64,000 bases of DNA from Lagopus muta. Its lineage: Eukaryota; Chordata; Aves; Galliformes; Phasianidae. Positions 61,631 to 64,000 of the stretch are shown here, one piece after another. The translations under genes were made by a program, and so were the position numbers. The stretch is taken from positions 54,882,972-54,946,971 of the forward strand of contig NC_064437.1 of the NCBI RefSeq assembly GCF_023343835.1. The letters run 5' to 3'. Position 1 is the first letter of the stretch. Every line of letters starts with the position of its first letter. The notes below the pieces were generated by a model, which was not told the origin of the DNA, ran no database searches, and worked only from the letters and a program-made list of their open reading frames with translations.

Positions 61631-64000
61631 AACATGCTTCGGTCATTAACAGTAGGTCCTTCATACTTCACTGTGGACTGTGGACTGAATCAATGCAGCA
61701 TACTTCATTGCGTAGCAAGGTCATCTGTGTTCTGTCAAGCTTTTGGAGCGCTGAAGCTTAATAAAACTGCTTGTCTCTACCTCAAGAGGTGGAGAACCGG
61801 GAGGACAACTCAATTCTGATCTCACATGTTGGTGGATGAGTTTGAATATAGTTTCAAACTGCACAGAGAGTGAGTCTGAAGCTGTAGGCTGTGCAGTCTG
61901 AGTTGCAGGGTGCTAATACCAGGTATCAGAAAGATGTGCTTGGCTGCTAAGGATTGCTATAGAGGGCAGGAACTACTGTCTGAGTGCTGTGACTTGGGAA
62001 GGAACTGCAATACGGGTAGTAAAGAGGAAGGATCAATGTTTTATTGGGTTGCAGGACTGATTTCATTAAGGGAAGATGAAAATGATTTTTCTTTAAATCC
62101 TGGCTTTGCCAGGACTTCCTTTGTGTCACAGTGCAAAGCACTGATCTCAAATCCTCAAGGAGAGGTAGGTCCCTGATGCCAGCTTAATTACAGAGGCTGC
62201 CAAGTGCTTACAGAGGAGTTGGAGCTGTATGAAATCAGTGTCAGAGGCCCTGGAAAGTTGCTCAACACAAAGCAGAGGTGTTGTGCAAAGGAAAAACTTT
62301 TTCAGTGGATCTAGCAATTTCAGAATGAACTTGTTCCTGTGGGATGTTGTCACACTTATTTCAGTTTCTTGCATTTATCAGTGTCTCATTACAACAGCCC
62401 TTGGTATCTCTCTGCAGCTTAATTATCCACCTTTACCATAGAGATGTTATCCACCATTTTTTTTCCCTCAAGTGGTATGATCTTGAGGTCAGAGTTTGGC
62501 AATGTCCTTACAGACATGACAATCCATAGGGTTTTTTCTGTTTGAAACTTAAGAGTGCTTTCTGTGTGGGTAATTAGTTGCAATGGTGCAGTACAGCATC
62601 TGTCCCTTTGCACTGAGCTGCTCAGGACTGATCACATAAGGGGAGCCAATTGCTCTAAAACACTGTCCTCTAGCCCCTCTTGTGCTACAGAGGATTGGTC
62701 TGTACACTTGGTTGTAGTCAAATCAAGTACTTGGAAGCAGTAATGTCCTAGATACTTTGAGGCTTTAAAGTTAATATTCAGTGGCAAATTGAAAGACAGT
62801 AAAAGCTTCTGAGAATCTGTTGTCACTATTGTTCTAGATCTCCTCAGCCAAACTGTTGCAGATTGAATGCAAGTACTAATACCAGAAAATATTTTTCCTG
62901 GCATAAGATTTTCTAAGGGATGGCTCACTGGAATCAGTTAAAGCTAGCTCTGGAAGCTGAGAGCAGGTCTTAGATTTTTCTGAGCTGTTCTGTGTTCTCA
63001 GAGGCAGAGTTAGTCTCTAGACTGCAGAAATACAAAGTGAAGAAACTGCTGCTAGATAACTGAGCTACAAAAAGATGAATTGACATGGCACGGGAATGCT
63101 TCTCCCACCTTAATCCAGGAGGGCTGGCACCAACAAGAGGCAATAGTATTGGCTGCAGTGCATGTGTCTGGGAAGGGTAAGGGCTTAATGACTGGCAAAT
63201 GCACGTTGAAGAGAAACAAAGGTGTGGGAGGTGAAATCCAAGTGATCAGAAACGTGGCAAGTGTGCTTGAGTGCTATTCAGTTTTCCTGTGAGATATAGG
63301 AGATACTAGGTTAAATCTTAGTTTGGGTGGAAGCTTGCCATGTGACTTAGGGCAGGTGTTCAAAAGGGGCCTGACATTTGCAGATCTGAGCAGTTGGTGA
63401 CAATTCCATTCTCCTATGGGTCTGTCCTGTGGTCTCTAAACGCTACAGTTTTTCTCACCAGTGAGGAACTGAAAAGATCATATCCTTCAGAATACTTGGA
63501 ACAGTTAAGAACAAATGTATGAATATAAAAGGAGTGCAGATATGGTGATAAACACTCAACTCTGTGTTCTCAGCGAGGGCAAGCTTCAGTCAGAATAGAA
63601 ATATCTACAGAGTTTCAAGTGTCAGGCACCATCTCCTGAGAAAGCTTGTGTGAAACTGTACACAGCTGTAAGCAGGATGTAGCTTGAGCAAATATTTATC
63701 TGCACAAGTGGGTCTAGTTTTGAGCTGATAAACTTCTCTAAAGGGGACAACACCTGGTTATCATTTTCTGGCCTTTGGAAGCTGTATCAGCTGAAGCATA
63801 TCAGATTTGTGGGATATTAGCATTTAGTGCTTCTTACATTTTCATCTGTTTTATCATAATAGCTTGTGGTTGCTTAAAATAATATTAAGAAAATATTTTC
63901 AAGCTTTTTTTTTTTTTTTCTTTCAAAACCACAAACTTCAACATAGTCTCAGGTTTTGCCTGCCAGCACCCTACCACTGTCTCTCCATTGACAAAGCTGT
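61631..64000. other. Intron 1 sequence to the right edge of the window
   Basis: Unique AT-rich sequence. It includes a small tandem TGTGGACTGTGGACTG at about 61674 and a T15 run near 63905-63920. No exon recognised. Confidence 0.5.

Larger units (their letters stand above)
15249..64000 (+). other. Intron 1 of the SorCS gene (5' part, continues beyond the window)
   Basis: After the donor at 15249 no open frame resembles the next family exon (the VILILTKLYD...STDYGTTYEKL region), and no other protein-coding exon was recognised. SORCS1 and SORCS3 have very long first introns in other vertebrates, so a 48.7-kb stretch without exon 2 is expected. The content is AT-rich unique sequence, CR1 remnants, homopolymers and possible regulatory elements, listed separately. 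Confidence 0.8.

Noticed and set aside
15249..64000. Exon 2 of the SorCS gene
   Set aside because: No frame shows the expected continuation after HNSS (ILTKLYD, STDYGTTYEKL type), so exon 2 lies outside the window.

Overview
This window looks like bird nuclear DNA, most likely a galliform such as chicken. It is AT-rich with very few long open reading frames. The dispersed repeats I recognise are 3'-truncated CR1 LINEs, the dominant avian retroposon, plus one probable fragment of a Tc1/mariner element of the type known from galliform genomes. Species assignment is an inference from repeat type only. No prokaryotic features, tRNA, rRNA or CRISPR array were seen.

Only one gene is supported. A CpG island at about 13.47-15.56 kb carries the first coding exon of a SorCS-family VPS10-domain sorting receptor on the + strand (ATG at 14652, splice donor at 15249). 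The signal-peptide region ending in GAEIT resembles SORCS3, and the exon ends in the family-conserved TFALTGD...SGHNSS block, so SORCS3 is the best call, with SORCS1 the main alternative. The exon encodes 199 residues: signal peptide, low-complexity propeptide with an RSRR furin-type site, and the first strand of the VPS10 propeller. I could not find exon 2. Everything from 15249 to the right edge is therefore read as the start of a very long intron 1, as expected for this family.

Layout: 1-13.47 kb is 5' intergenic DNA with two CR1 fragments, a CA microsatellite and a G15 tract. From 13.47 to 15.56 kb lie the CpG island, the presumed promoter and exon 1. The stretch just upstream of the ATG is unusual: A19, then 79 uninterrupted pyrimidines, a purine-rich run, an AT-rich TATA-like stretch and A20. 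From 15.25 to 64 kb is intron 1, with six CR1 fragments, a probable mariner fragment, many A/T homopolymers (the longest T46), a G11-C-G16 tract, a perfect 24-bp palindrome, a perfect 12-bp-arm hairpin, a 30-bp exact duplication and several AT-rich, homeobox-motif-rich stretches that read like conserved non-coding elements.

I did not find a previously undescribed coding system. The most interesting material is non-coding: the purine/pyrimidine architecture of the 5' flank, the long palindrome and hairpin in intron 1, and the candidate regulatory blocks.
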